DNA of 21,840 nucleotides from DATIJJ01 sp964612855 (GTDB lineage Bacteria; Pseudomonadota; Gammaproteobacteria; DSM-16500). Shown piece by piece: positions 13,548 through 21,198 of this stretch; the stretch's first letter is position 1; each line of letters opens with the position of its first letter. The translations under genes and the position numbers were made by a program. The stretch lies in contig CAZTDR010000044.1 in NCBI GenBank assembly GCA_964612855.1, positions 1 to 21,840 of the forward strand, in the 5' to 3' direction. Below the pieces are notes generated by a model. That model was not told the DNA's origin. It made no database searches and saw nothing but the letters and a program-made list of their open reading frames with translations.

Positions 13548-15061
13548 ATACAACAGAATTAAATCCACATCGTTGGTACATCATTGCTGCAGTTATGTTA
13601 TCGACGGTGATGGAGATTCTCGACACTACCATTGTGACAGTTTCCTTGCCGCACATGATGGGTTCGTTAGGCGCGGATCGTGATCAGATTAGCTGGGTAT
13701 TAACATCCTACATCGTGGCTGCAGGTATGTTAATGCCACTCACAGGATATTTGGTGAACCGACTGGGCAGTAAAAATTTATTGTTAATTAACATTGCTGG
13801 ATTTTTATTTGCTTCCATTTTTTGTGGCTTATCCATTAATTTAACACAAATAGTATTTTTTCGGTTGTTGCAAGGGCTGTTTGGTGCTTCACTCGTGCCA
13901 CTTTCACAATTTATTTTACGTGATACATTTCCTCCCGCTGATCAACCCAAAGTCATGGCGATTTGGGGAGTGGGTGTGATGGCGGCTCCCATTTTGGGTC
14001 CCACATTAGGTGGTTATATTACAGAAACACTCAATTGGCGCTGGATTTTTTATATCAATGTGCCTGTTTGCTTGCTTAATTTTTTCCTGGTGACGACGTT
14101 TATTAAAGCATCCATCATCAAAAAAGAACAAAGCACGGATTGGTTCGGCATGATCTTTTTGCTGCTCTGGGTCGGCTCTTTGCAACTTTTTTTGGATCGC
14201 GGGGAAATTGATGGATGGTTTGATTCGGGTTTAATTCGCGTATTAGGTCTCACGTTTATGATTAGCCTAGCTATTTTTATTAGGAATGGGTTAAAAAATA
14301 AAAATAGCATTATTGATTTTCGCCTTTTTCAAGATCGTAATTTTGCGACAGGTGTGATTGTCATGACATTATTTGCCATGTCGTTTTTTGGCAGCATTAC
14401 TATTTTGCCGCAAATGTTGGAAACTTTATTTGGTTATACCTCAGATTTGACCGGTTTGAGTATGGCACCTCGGGGTGTTGCAGCTGCAATTATGATGGTG
14501 ATTGCATCACGTTTATTAATGAAACAAGTCGATCCACGGTTATTAATCATTTTTGGATTAGTTTTGAGTGCTTATACGATTTGGTTGATGAGCCATTTGA
14601 GTTTAGAGGTGGGAATTCGCTATATTACTTTACTGGGTTTTGTCCAAGGATTGGGTATCGGCGCATTCTTTATGCCATTAAGTAATCTTATTTATTCCAC
14701 TTTGCCAAAAAGTTCGGCAGCAGAGGCGAGTGGGCTATTTAGTTTTGGTCGAAGTCTGGGTAATGCAATCGGAATTTCATTAATGACGACTTATTTAGAC
14801 CGTGATACCCAACGCAACTGGAATCATTTAGGGAGTAATATTCAACAAGCGAATCCGCATTTACAACATTGGTTATCTGCACAACATCTTTCTTTGCAAG
14901 ACCCTCATACACTCGCAAAATTAGGCCACACACTCAGTGTCCAAGCCAATTTTATGGCCTATTTAAGCACTTATCGCATCGCTGCCATTGTTTTATTTGC
15001 GACAATTGGAATTATCTTCTTAATTAAAATCGGAAAAAATCCAAAACTAACCTCGGCTTAA
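13544..15061 (+). CDS. emrB: EmrB-type MFS multidrug efflux transporter (DHA2, 14 TM)
   Basis: A 505-residue proton-driven inner-membrane drug exporter. TM1 carries EILDTTIVTVSLPHM with the conserved Asp27 (motif D1), loop 2-3 has GYLVNRLGSKNLL (motif A), TM4 has RLLQGLFGASLVPL with Arg107 (motif B), and TM5 has the antiporter motif C, GVMAAPILGPTLGGY (144-158), followed by NWRWIFYINVPV. These and about 14 hydrophobic segments place it in the DHA2 family. It is coupled to emrA through an ATGA overlap. Its TAA shares the four bases TTAA with the stop of the convergent minus-strand lipoprotein gene. The substrate cannot be read from sequence. Confidence 0.92.
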   Translation: MNTTELNPHRWYIIAAVMLSTVMEILDTTIVTVSLPHMMGSLGADRDQISWVLTSYIVAAGMLMPLTGYLVNRLGSKNLLLINIAGFLFASIFCGLSINLTQIVFFRLLQGLFGASLVPLSQFILRDTFPPADQPKVMAIWGVGVMAAPILGPTLGGYITETLNWRWIFYINVPVCLLNFFLVTTFIKASIIKKEQSTDWFGMIFLLLWVGSLQLFLDRGEIDGWFDSGLIRVLGLTFMISLAIFIRNGLKNKNSIIDFRLFQDRNFATGVIVMTLFAMSFFGSITILPQMLETLFGYTSDLTGLSMAPRGVAAAIMMVIASRLLMKQVDPRLLIIFGLVLSAYTIWLMSHLSLEVGIRYITLLGFVQGLGIGAFFMPLSNLIYSTLPKSSAAEASGLFSFGRSLGNAIGISLMTTYLDRDTQRNWNHLGSNIQQANPHLQHWLSAQHLSLQDPHTLAKLGHTLSVQANFMAYLSTYRIAAIVLFATIGIIFLIKIGKNPKLTSA

Positions 15062-15495
15062 TAAGCAATCGGTCCCACATGCGTAATAATTTCTTTTGCA
15101 TCGTACGCATTGGCTAATCCAATCGGTACACTGCCGTTAAATGTTTTAATAGCAATCACAGCTGCATTGGAATGACAAGTCACACAAGGAATTTGATAAT
15201 AACTATGTTGATTATTTTCGGGCGGCATTCTACTGGAATTGGTTACAAGAAAATAATCATAACCTGCATTGATGGTGATTTCAGCCGCACGATACATGAC
15301 ATAATTTTGTGCCAATTGATATGAGGTAGACGAATTTCCACGAAACGAAATAATATAAGTATTAGCATCGATGCGTGTAGAAATAAAGCCCCCCATCCAG
15401 CCATCGTCACCAAATCCAGCGCGTTTGTAGGGCGTTGCACAGCTCAAAAGAATGAAAATAAGCGTTAACATTGCAGCTGATTTAAGCGCTGTCAT
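15058..15495 (-). CDS. CC0125/CC1285-like small lipoprotein with a CXXCH motif
   Basis: A 145-residue envelope lipoprotein with lipobox LLSC (Cys19). The central part, GGFISTRIDANTYIISFRGNSSTSYQLAQNYVMYRAAEITINAGYDYFLV (about 35-84), matches the pattern I know from the CC0125/CC1285 lipoprotein family, whose function is unknown. The C-terminal part carries PCVTCHSN: Cys104, Cys107 and His108 form CXXCH, the motif for covalent heme c or, without heme, a possible metal or disulfide site. The gene meets emrB tail to tail with a 4-base overlap at the stops. No usual c-type cytochrome fold is apparent, so heme binding is only a possibility. Upstream, a weak ribosome site (GGAGCATCCT) precedes the ATG. 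Confidence 0.75.
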   Translation of the reverse strand: MTALKSAAMLTLIFILLSCATPYKRAGFGDDGWMGGFISTRIDANTYIISFRGNSSTSYQLAQNYVMYRAAEITINAGYDYFLVTNSSRMPPENNQHSYYQIPCVTCHSNAAVIAIKTFNGSVPIGLANAYDAKEIITHVGPIAY

Positions 15496-15633
15496 AGGAT
15501 GCTCCAGCTAGAATCAGGCTAATAAGATATTATATCATTTGTGCTGAGGTGGTTTTTTGATGGATGTAGCTAGTTGAATTATTTGGCTTCTACTATTGCT
15601 TCTCGCCCTCTGGAGAAAGCGAGGTTAGAGAAG

Positions 15634-16488
15634 TCAAAACCGTTTAACATAATGATGACAATAAGGTTGTTTACCAGTTTTTTCATAATAATTTTGATGA
15701 TATTCTTCTGCGGGCCAAAATGTCGTAACAGGTAAAATTTGCGTTGCAATAGATAACCCCATTTTTTCCAACTGAGATTTCACTATTTCTGCTACTTTTT
15801 TTTGTGCCTGATCATAATAAAAAATCACACTCAAATATTGTTGACCTAGATCTGGTCCTTGTCCATTGGATTGAGTTGGATCATGAATTTCAAAAAAATA
15901 TTTCACGACATCGCAAAATGTAATTTGAGTGGGATCATAAATAATTCGGATTGCTTCAAAATGCCCGGTTGAGCCGTTACAAATTTGTTCATAAGTTGGA
16001 TACGGGTTTTTTCCGCCGGTATAACCCACTTCCGTTTTTAACACGCCAGTTAATTTTTTAAAAAGCGCTTCCACTCCCCAAAAACAGCCTGCTGCAAAAA
16101 TGGCTTCTTCTGTATCGATAACAGAAGAGTTCGGGACAAATTCAAGGCTCACTGAATTTACGCAATGACGAAGATTTTTTTCAGTAAACCCTTCACCTTC
16201 AAAAGCATGCCCCAAGTGTGCATCACATCGCCTACAGGTGATTTCGATGCGATGGCCATCCGCATCCAGTGTGCGTTTGACTGTGTCTGCAATTTCTTCA
16301 TCAAAACTGGGCCAACCGCAGCCTGAGTGAAATTTAGTTTGTGAGCGAAATAGCGCTAAACCGCATTGCCGACATAAATAAGTGCCAGGCTCTTCTTTAT
16401 TATTGTATTCACCCGAAAAAGGATATTCAGTCGATTTATCACGAATGATGCGTAACGCAGCGGGCGATAAACTTTGAGTTTTTAACAT
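15634..16488 (-). CDS. msrBA: Fused peptide methionine sulfoxide reductase MsrB-MsrA
   Basis: A 284-residue bifunctional repair enzyme that reduces both epimers of methionine sulfoxide with thioredoxin. The N-terminal MsrB domain (about 8-118) has zinc ligands CRQC (39, 42) and CRRC (85, 88), HSGCGWPSF (54-62), HLGHAFEGEG and the catalytic Cys109 in RHCVNSVSLEF. The C-terminal MsrA domain (about 127-284) has the catalytic Cys135 in AAGCFWGVEALF, GYTGGKNPYPTYEQICNGSTGHFEAI and HDPTQSNGQGPDLGQQYLSVIFY. No signal peptide is present, so it is cytoplasmic, and the domain order is B then A. AAGGAA lies about 4 bases before the ATG. It starts 27 bases behind the secreted glycosidase-like gene on the same strand, so the two are probably co-transcribed. 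Confidence 0.93.
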   Translation of the reverse strand: MLKTQSLSPAALRIIRDKSTEYPFSGEYNNKEEPGTYLCRQCGLALFRSQTKFHSGCGWPSFDEEIADTVKRTLDADGHRIEITCRRCDAHLGHAFEGEGFTEKNLRHCVNSVSLEFVPNSSVIDTEEAIFAAGCFWGVEALFKKLTGVLKTEVGYTGGKNPYPTYEQICNGSTGHFEAIRIIYDPTQITFCDVVKYFFEIHDPTQSNGQGPDLGQQYLSVIFYYDQAQKKVAEIVKSQLEKMGLSIATQILPVTTFWPAEEYHQNYYEKTGKQPYCHHYVKRF

Positions 16489-16515
16489 AGCATTCCTTAA
16501 TTTTATCTGCCGAAA

Positions 16516-17319
16516 TTATTTAATAAAAATAAACGTCTTCACATGCTTTAATTCATGAGAATAAAACGGTTCGTCTGCAAATCGAATATACATCCCGGTA
16601 GACGATCCACCATCCAAATTAATTGCCGTTTTAATTTTTTTCACCCCAAATGCATCGGCCTGTTTTTGTAAAAAATCGGCTAGATCCAGTAAAGCAATGG
16701 GGGAAGTAATTATAATTAACAGACGATTGTCATTGGTTAATGCTAACACTGTGCGTCTATGTGGGTTGAAAAAAATTTCCATGGACTTGGATTTTTTTTG
16801 CATGATGGATAAACGATCGCTTTTTTGACCGGATTGTATCAATAAGGGGCCTGCTTGCATGGCGTTATGCGCTTTTTTGCATTCTTGTAGCTTTGTTTCG
16901 AGAGAAATCTTATTTTGATTATTAATGGTAAGGCAAGCGTTAAGAAATGAGCTGGAAGAAGCGGGGTTAATGGTTTTTCCTTGGTAAAGAAACAAGCCTG
17001 CAGGTGTAAAATCTTCTCGATAAAAGCCTCCATTGATAGCAAGGACAAAATCGTGTTGATGACTTAAATCATCAAGATAATCTGCAAAAAATTGATTTTT
17101 ACTTTCATGTTGATGCAGCGCTGCGTGATAGTGGTTAGTTAATAATGCGGTATAGAGTGTGACGGTTTGATTATCTGCTGTATTTAATTCGAGTTCTTGG
17201 AACGTGCCTAGCTGATGAGGTAAGCTTTTTTGTGTTATTAAATGGTAATCATATTTTCCGGCGAAAACAGCGGCGGAAAATAGGAGGGTAAAAATACTGA
17301 CAATCCTTTGCCATTGCAT
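16516..17319 (-). CDS. Secreted phosphodiester glycosidase-like protein (NAGPA domain)
   Basis: A 267-residue protein with a cleavable signal peptide (AVFA|GKYDYH, cut near 20), so it acts in the periplasm or outside. The rest matches the NAGPA/phosphodiester glycosidase (DUF2233-type) fold: AINGGFYREDFTPAGL (94-109), AMQAGPLLIQSG (153-164), HRRTVLALTNDNRLLI (187-202) and AINLDGGSSTGMY (232-244). The mammalian family member removes GlcNAc from a phosphodiester; bacterial members are mostly uncharacterised and are thought to act on exopolysaccharide or wall glycans. AGAGG lies about 9 bases before the ATG. It heads a minus-strand unit with msrBA, and a palindromic mobile element abuts its upstream region. 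The substrate is unknown. Confidence 0.85.
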   Translation of the reverse strand: MQWQRIVSIFTLLFSAAVFAGKYDYHLITQKSLPHQLGTFQELELNTADNQTVTLYTALLTNHYHAALHQHESKNQFFADYLDDLSHQHDFVLAINGGFYREDFTPAGLFLYQGKTINPASSSSFLNACLTINNQNKISLETKLQECKKAHNAMQAGPLLIQSGQKSDRLSIMQKKSKSMEIFFNPHRRTVLALTNDNRLLIIITSPIALLDLADFLQKQADAFGVKKIKTAINLDGGSSTGMYIRFADEPFYSHELKHVKTFIFIK

Positions 17320-17340
17320 GGTTGAGTTGCCTCTTTAATA

Positions 17341-17501
17341 GGGTCTGTTGATAATTCGTTTGCCCGGTTTAAAAAGCGGTAGAATCGGCTAAAATTTTCG
17401 CAAATGCTCGTTAAATAGCGGTGCTATTCGCCTCACATTTGCGAAAATTTTATCTCGATTCCCCGCTTTTTAAACCGGGCAAACGAATTGTCAACAGACC
17501 C
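17341..17501. mobile_element. 161 bp near-perfect palindromic MITE flanked by TA
   Basis: The ends, GGGTCTGTTGATAATTCG and the reverse complement of GGGTCTGTTGACAATTCG, start arms that pair over about 70 bases with few mismatches. A central hairpin AATAGC-GGT-GCTATT lies at the tip. TA is present on both sides (17339-17340 and 17502-17503), as expected for a TA-target element such as IS630/Tc1-mariner. It has no transposase and would be mobilised in trans. Confidence 0.8.
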
Positions 17502-17547
17502 TAGACGTTACTCGTGTTCGTTGTAATCTTAGCTTTTCGGCCAATTT

Positions 17548-17588
17548 GGTGGATTACGGTGCAAAAAAGCGCACCTAATCCACCCTAC
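17548..17588. repeat. GTAGGGTGGATTA-type palindrome
   Basis: GGTGGATTA...TAATCCACCCTAC with the inner GGTGC-AAAAAA-GCGCACC pairing. It is in the opposite orientation to the copy at 1698-1733. Confidence 0.7.
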
Positions 17589-17643
17589 ATTTATTTGTTT
17601 GCCAACCTTATAAAACAGGATTGATAGTATCACATCTTACTGA

Positions 17644-17661
17644 GAGGCGTTATAATGCCTC
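17644..17661 (+). promoter_or_regulatory. rdgC -10 box inside an inverted repeat
   Basis: GAGGC-GTTATAAT-GCCTC: a perfect TATAAT at 17651-17656 framed by a 5 bp inverted repeat (16 of 18 bases symmetrical). No good -35 lies 16-18 bp upstream. The symmetry could be an operator or chance. Confidence 0.4.
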
Positions 17662-17689
17662 CCAATTTTTAAAGATTAAGGACATCACT

Positions 17690-18616
17690 ATGTGGTTTAA
17701 ACAAGTACAATTATTCCAGTTAACAGATGCCTTACGATTGTCCACCGAGCAACTCATTGAAAAATTAACTCCTCTTGCTTTTACATCTTGTTTGCCATCG
17801 ATGCCACTTAGCATGGGCTGGGTATCGCCAGTGGATGAGGACGGCGCCCCATTGGCCAGAGCTGGCAATGGTTGCATCATGCTTTGCTTGCAGATTGAAG
17901 AAAAAATTCTACCGGCTTCCGTGGTGCGGCAAGAAGTCATGGATAAGATCAAGCACATTGAGGCAACCGAAGGACGTAAGGTTTATCAAAAACAAAAATT
18001 GTCATTGAAAGATGAAGTCACCCTGACACTGTTGCCACGTGCATTCAGCAAATTTACACGCTTATACGCTTATATTGATACACGGAATCAATGGCTGGTA
18101 ATAGGGTCGACGCATGAAAAAAAGACAGAGCAGTTTCTTTCGCTTTTCAAAAAATGTGTCACAGAAAAAGTCCATGCTTTTGATTTGAAAAAGTTAGCTC
18201 CGGCAATCACGTATTGGCTAAAAAATCAAAATTATCCGAAAGCTTTCTCCATTGAGAAAGCCTGTAAACTGCAAGATCCCAATCAACAAAATCGCGTTGT
18301 GCGTTGCCAGCAACAGGATTTATTTGCTAATGGCATTCAGTCTTTTATCAAAGAAGGGTATGAAGCTAAGCAGCTTGCATTATGTTGGCAAGATCATATT
18401 AAGTTCGTATTGGTCGATAATTTTTCCTTACAAAGTATTCGCTTCGAAGACCAAGTGATTGCCGAAGCAAATGAGATGGAAGCAGAAACGCGGCAGCAAC
18501 AATTTGACGCAGATTTTTTAATCATGACCGAGATATTATCGGTGCTGTTAAAGGATTTGTTGCAGGCATTTCTTCCCGCGGTTGAGAAGAGTGAGGAAGC
18601 TTCGGCTGTGGTTTAG
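17690..18616 (+). CDS. rdgC: Recombination-associated protein RdgC
   Basis: A 308-residue nucleoid-associated protein. In E. coli RdgC is a ring-shaped dimer that binds double-stranded DNA and restrains RecA. The sequence follows that family from the start: MWFKQVQLFQLT, MGWVSPVDEDG (about 42-52), EEKILPASVVRQEV, SLKDEVTLTLLPRAFSKFTRLYAYID (about 104-129), QQDLFANGIQSFIKEGYEAKQLALCWQDHIKFVLVD, and the terminal QQFDADFLIMTEILSVLLKDLL. ATG 17690 has AAGGA 7-8 bases upstream. An in-frame extension to 17621 would translate the promoter and was rejected. It stands alone and converges on the methyltransferase-like gene, with a hairpin between. Confidence 0.93.
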   Translation: MWFKQVQLFQLTDALRLSTEQLIEKLTPLAFTSCLPSMPLSMGWVSPVDEDGAPLARAGNGCIMLCLQIEEKILPASVVRQEVMDKIKHIEATEGRKVYQKQKLSLKDEVTLTLLPRAFSKFTRLYAYIDTRNQWLVIGSTHEKKTEQFLSLFKKCVTEKVHAFDLKKLAPAITYWLKNQNYPKAFSIEKACKLQDPNQQNRVVRCQQQDLFANGIQSFIKEGYEAKQLALCWQDHIKFVLVDNFSLQSIRFEDQVIAEANEMEAETRQQQFDADFLIMTEILSVLLKDLLQAFLPAVEKSEEASAVV

Positions 18617-18623
18617 TAGTGAT

Positions 18624-18648
18624 ATAATTATCTGAAGGACTATAGTTG
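18624..18648 (+). repeat. 25-base repeat, half of the palindrome at 21199-21236
   Basis: The 25 bases from ATAATTATCTGAAGG to TATAGTTG are identical to 21212-21236. Here only one arm is present; at 21199-21236 both arms form a palindrome. Confidence 0.75.
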
Positions 18649-18673
18649 GTGGGCACGCTGCGCCTTGCCCACC
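18648..18673. terminator. Hairpin between convergent rdgC and methyltransferase-like gene
   Basis: GGTGGGCA pairs with TGCCCACC (8 bp) around a GC-rich loop. It lies between the two stops. No long T-run follows, so its action as a terminator is likely but not certain; it could be a REP-like repeat of the GC-rich family. Confidence 0.5.
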
Positions 18674-18686
18674 AAGCGCCCTAAAA

Positions 18687-19574
18687 TTAAGTCACCATGA
18701 ACACATCGTCAAACTGACTATTGGGATGGGGATAACGAAACAATCCTTCATAAAAAGGAATATACATCCCTTCTGCATGTTGCGGTGTGAAAAAACCGTG
18801 CCACACATTATCTTTGCTGACTTTACTATATTCAGCATGTTTTTCACCGATTTCTAAATATTGCATACGATCACCGAACGTAGCATAGAGCGCTGCATCG
18901 ACGAACAAATAACCTTTCACATTATTTGCACGTAAGTTAGTATCCTGAATCATCAATCCTTGAATACGATCCCTCACAAAATATAAAGAAACCAGATCTT
19001 GTAACACTTCATTAAAACAATGCGATGCATCATGATGAACCAGTGACTTAACGGGAGGTTCAACGAGCATGACTTTTTTCACATAATCAGGCATGGTGCC
19101 ATAAAATAATCGAATACGAGGTGCGACTTCAGGAAAAGTGCGGCGAATGCGTTCATAAGTAAATTCCAAAAAGCGTTTATCGCCATCAATTAAATCCATC
19201 GAAATGTTGGTGTTTCTTAAACAGCCAGCAAAAAAAGCGGTGGTGCCTCCTTGAAAAATGCCGAGTTCAACTACGCGCTCTATTTTATCAAGATTTTGTT
19301 CCAGGACTTGGAAGGATTCAAAATAATATTTTTCAGTGCATTGTTCCACATAGCTCATGGTATGACGTAATGCATTAATTTGATCGAGGACAGCGTCAAA
19401 ACGGGGATTTTTACCACGAAAGGAAAGAAAGTCGCCATGGACACCTTGTGCAAACTGATGTTTTTCAGCCGGATCTTTCAGCGTTTCTAAGCTTTTATCA
19501 GGGGAAATAAAAGAAGCCCAATCCTTTTCTTGAGCGCGTTCTTCGAGGGTGTTATTTTTAAACACGTGTCTCAT
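18687..19574 (-). CDS. Class I SAM-dependent methyltransferase-like protein
   Basis: A 295-residue soluble protein. IERVVELGIFQGGTTAFFAGCL (98-119) looks like motif I of the Methyltransf_24/CmcI-like group, in which GxFxGGTT replaces the GxGxG loop. LIDGD (128-132) fits the acidic end of strand 2, and LVHHDASHCFNEVLQDL (168-184) fits the post-motif DxxH segment of that group. The N-terminal 95 residues are helical and charged, and no signal peptide is present. AGGAG lies 7 bases before ATG 19574, a strong ribosome site. The gene stands alone on the minus strand. Neither the substrate nor a pathway can be read from its neighbours; sugar or small-molecule O-methylation is typical of the group. 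Confidence 0.72.
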   Translation of the reverse strand: MRHVFKNNTLEERAQEKDWASFISPDKSLETLKDPAEKHQFAQGVHGDFLSFRGKNPRFDAVLDQINALRHTMSYVEQCTEKYYFESFQVLEQNLDKIERVVELGIFQGGTTAFFAGCLRNTNISMDLIDGDKRFLEFTYERIRRTFPEVAPRIRLFYGTMPDYVKKVMLVEPPVKSLVHHDASHCFNEVLQDLVSLYFVRDRIQGLMIQDTNLRANNVKGYLFVDAALYATFGDRMQYLEIGEKHAEYSKVSKDNVWHGFFTPQHAEGMYIPFYEGLFRYPHPNSQFDDVFMVT

Positions 19575-19940
19575 TGGAAACTCCTTTTCCAGTGTAATGA
19601 TTATTCATGTTGGCATAGCTGGATTAAATAAGTAAAGTATTTTTGGTTTATGAAGATGCCCATTGTTGGCGGAAAAGTTGGGTAAATCTATTTTTGTAGG
19701 GGCACGGCGTGCCGTGCCCGTGCTGCATATCTCGCTGAAGCCGCCGGGCATGGCGCGCCATGCCCCTACGGTGCCATTTTATTATTTATTCAACAATGCC
19801 GGACAAGCCGCCGGACGACGTTTTTGGTTTTTTTGTACCCTGCAGAGCTTGACGACAGAGGATTGTTTGATAAGAATGATGTTTTTACTCAAAAAAGTCA
19901 GTAGTCAATGCGAAAATAAAACCAAAGGAGTTTAGTGTAT
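19575..19940. other. Intergenic stretch with an inverted pair of GC-rich palindromes
   Basis: It lies between divergent genes. The inverted repeat pair at 19696-19769 takes up the middle. A frame that runs from 19663 to 19935 reads through these palindromes and is not considered a gene. No RNA gene was seen. Confidence 0.7.
19696..19769. repeat. Inverted pair of GC-rich GTAG-headed palindromes
   Basis: Left unit GTAGGGGCACGGCGTGCCGTGCCC (19696-19719); right unit GGGCATGGCGCGCCATGCCCCTAC (19746-19769). Each is palindromic and each carries GTAG at its outer end, as in paired REP (BIME) units. The spacer shares GCCGCCGGG with the 10756-10815 and 1629-1652 copies. Confidence 0.75.
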
Positions 19941-20435
19941 ATGTTAATGAATGGGGTTGCGTGGATCTTAAGTCATTTTAGTTTCGCATTATTTATTCTT
20001 GCCTTAATTTTAGTTTTTCTACAAAAAACGATATTTATGCGCCGGGTTAAATTATCTGAAAGTCTCTATAGTTGGGTGACGTTATTACCGTTAGGGATCG
20101 GTGGCTTATATGGATTTGCTTTGCATGCTTTCTTTCCTGACTTCACGGCAGCAACGATTGGTTGGCAAAATAGTCCATTTCAATATGAAGTCGCCATGGC
20201 AAATTTGGGATTTGGTTTAGTGGCATTATTGGCTTTTCAGGCGAGCTTTGGCTTTCGGGTTGCTAACGTAGTGGGTATTACGTGTTGGTTGTGGGGTGAT
20301 GCAGCAGGACACCTTTACCAAATGATTATCCAGCATAATTTTTCCAGCGGGAATGCAGGAACTTGGTTGTGGATGGATATCATCTGTCCATTTATATTAA
20401 TTATTTGCATTATCCGATTACGGCATTCTCGATGA
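19941..20435 (+). CDS. DUF6790-like integral membrane protein
   Basis: A 164-residue inner-membrane protein with four to five hydrophobic segments: about 6-28, 44-63, 86-103, 108-128 and 143-158. Internal blocks WVTLLPLGIGGLYGFALHAFFP, FQYEVAMANLGFGLVALLAFQ and WLWGDAAGHLYQMI resemble a small family of unknown function (DUF6790). Conserved-looking polar residues in helices (His, Glu, Gly-Asp-Ala-Ala-Gly-His) suggest a bound ligand or redox role, but nothing is known. AAAGGAG (19924-19930) lies 10 bases before ATG 19941; an in-frame GTG at 19935 is only 4 bases away and is the alternative. The last four bases overlap the gloB start (ATGA), so the two genes are translationally coupled. Confidence 0.75.
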   Translation: MLMNGVAWILSHFSFALFILALILVFLQKTIFMRRVKLSESLYSWVTLLPLGIGGLYGFALHAFFPDFTAATIGWQNSPFQYEVAMANLGFGLVALLAFQASFGFRVANVVGITCWLWGDAAGHLYQMIIQHNFSSGNAGTWLWMDIICPFILIICIIRLRHSR

Positions 20436-21190
20436 CGAAAATTTTACCCATTCGTGCTTTTAAAGATAATTATATTTGGCTGTTAATCGATAAAACGGTT
20501 TGGGTAGTGGATCCAGGTGATGCGTTGCCAGTGAAACAGTTTTTATTGCAAAATCAATTACAACTCGGTGGTATTTTAGTCACACATCATCATGCAGATC
20601 ATACCGGCGGTATCGCGGGCTTGGTCATGGAATGGCCAGATATCCCGGTGTATGGCGGTGTAATGAGTCAAGTGCCGCAGGTTACGCATTTTTTGCAAGA
20701 AGGGGATGAAGTGCGGTGTGGCGAACAGCTTTTTTCTGTGCTGAATATTCCAGGCCACACATTGGATCATATTGCTTTTTATAATGAGGAAATGGTTTTT
20801 TGTGGGGATACCTTATTTAGTGCAGGTTGCGGCCGTGTATTTGAGGGGACCTATCCTCAAATGTACCATTCCTTGATGAAATTAAAGCGATTAGATAGCG
20901 CAACAAAAATGTATTGCGGGCACGAGTATACCTTACAAAATTTACGTTTTGCAGAGCAGGTTGAGCCAAACAATACGGCCATTCATGAAAAAATACTATC
21001 CGTTACGCAAGGATTGGCAGAAGGAAAACCTTCATTACCATCTACATTAGCAGATGAGAAAAAAATGAATCCTTTTTTGCGGTGTGATGAGCTTGTGATT
21101 AAAGAGGGAGTAGAAAAACACGTTAAACATCCTTTAGCTACACCAGAAGAGGTTTTTCAGGCTTTACGAGAATGGAAAAATCAGTTTTGA
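20432..21190 (+). CDS. gloB: Hydroxyacylglutathione hydrolase (glyoxalase II)
   Basis: A 252-residue metallo-beta-lactamase-fold enzyme that hydrolyses S-lactoylglutathione to lactate and glutathione in methylglyoxal detoxification. The metal site is complete: THHHADH (51-57; His52, His54, Asp56, His57), His109 in PGHT, Asp126 in FCGDTLF, and His164 in CGHEYT. The glyoxalase II C-terminal domain shows GHEYTLQNLRFA, NPFLRCD and a helical end. Length matches E. coli GloB (251). It starts inside the upstream gene (ATGA overlap), without its own strong ribosome site, so it depends on the DUF6790-like cistron. A palindromic hairpin follows the stop. Confidence 0.93.
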   Translation: MTKILPIRAFKDNYIWLLIDKTVWVVDPGDALPVKQFLLQNQLQLGGILVTHHHADHTGGIAGLVMEWPDIPVYGGVMSQVPQVTHFLQEGDEVRCGEQLFSVLNIPGHTLDHIAFYNEEMVFCGDTLFSAGCGRVFEGTYPQMYHSLMKLKRLDSATKMYCGHEYTLQNLRFAEQVEPNNTAIHEKILSVTQGLAEGKPSLPSTLADEKKMNPFLRCDELVIKEGVEKHVKHPLATPEEVFQALREWKNQF

Positions 21191-21198
21191 AACACCCA

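Larger units (their letters stand above)
17320..17689. other. Intergenic stretch with a palindromic MITE, a REP-like palindrome and the rdgC promoter
   Basis: About 370 bases between the divergent glycosidase-like gene and rdgC. Almost all of it is accounted for by the 161 bp palindrome (17341-17501), the GTAGGGTGGATTA-type repeat (17548-17588) and the rdgC promoter region (17644-17661). No gene was seen. Confidence 0.75.

Noticed and set aside
15580..15632. Terminator behind msrBA on the minus strand
   Set aside because: Only a 5 bp CTCGC/GCGAG stem with a large loop and no T-run could be drawn, too weak to list.
19663..19935. A 90-codon frame on the plus strand
   Set aside because: It reads through both palindromes at 19696-19769 and has no recognisable domain; it reflects GC-rich repeat sequence without stops.
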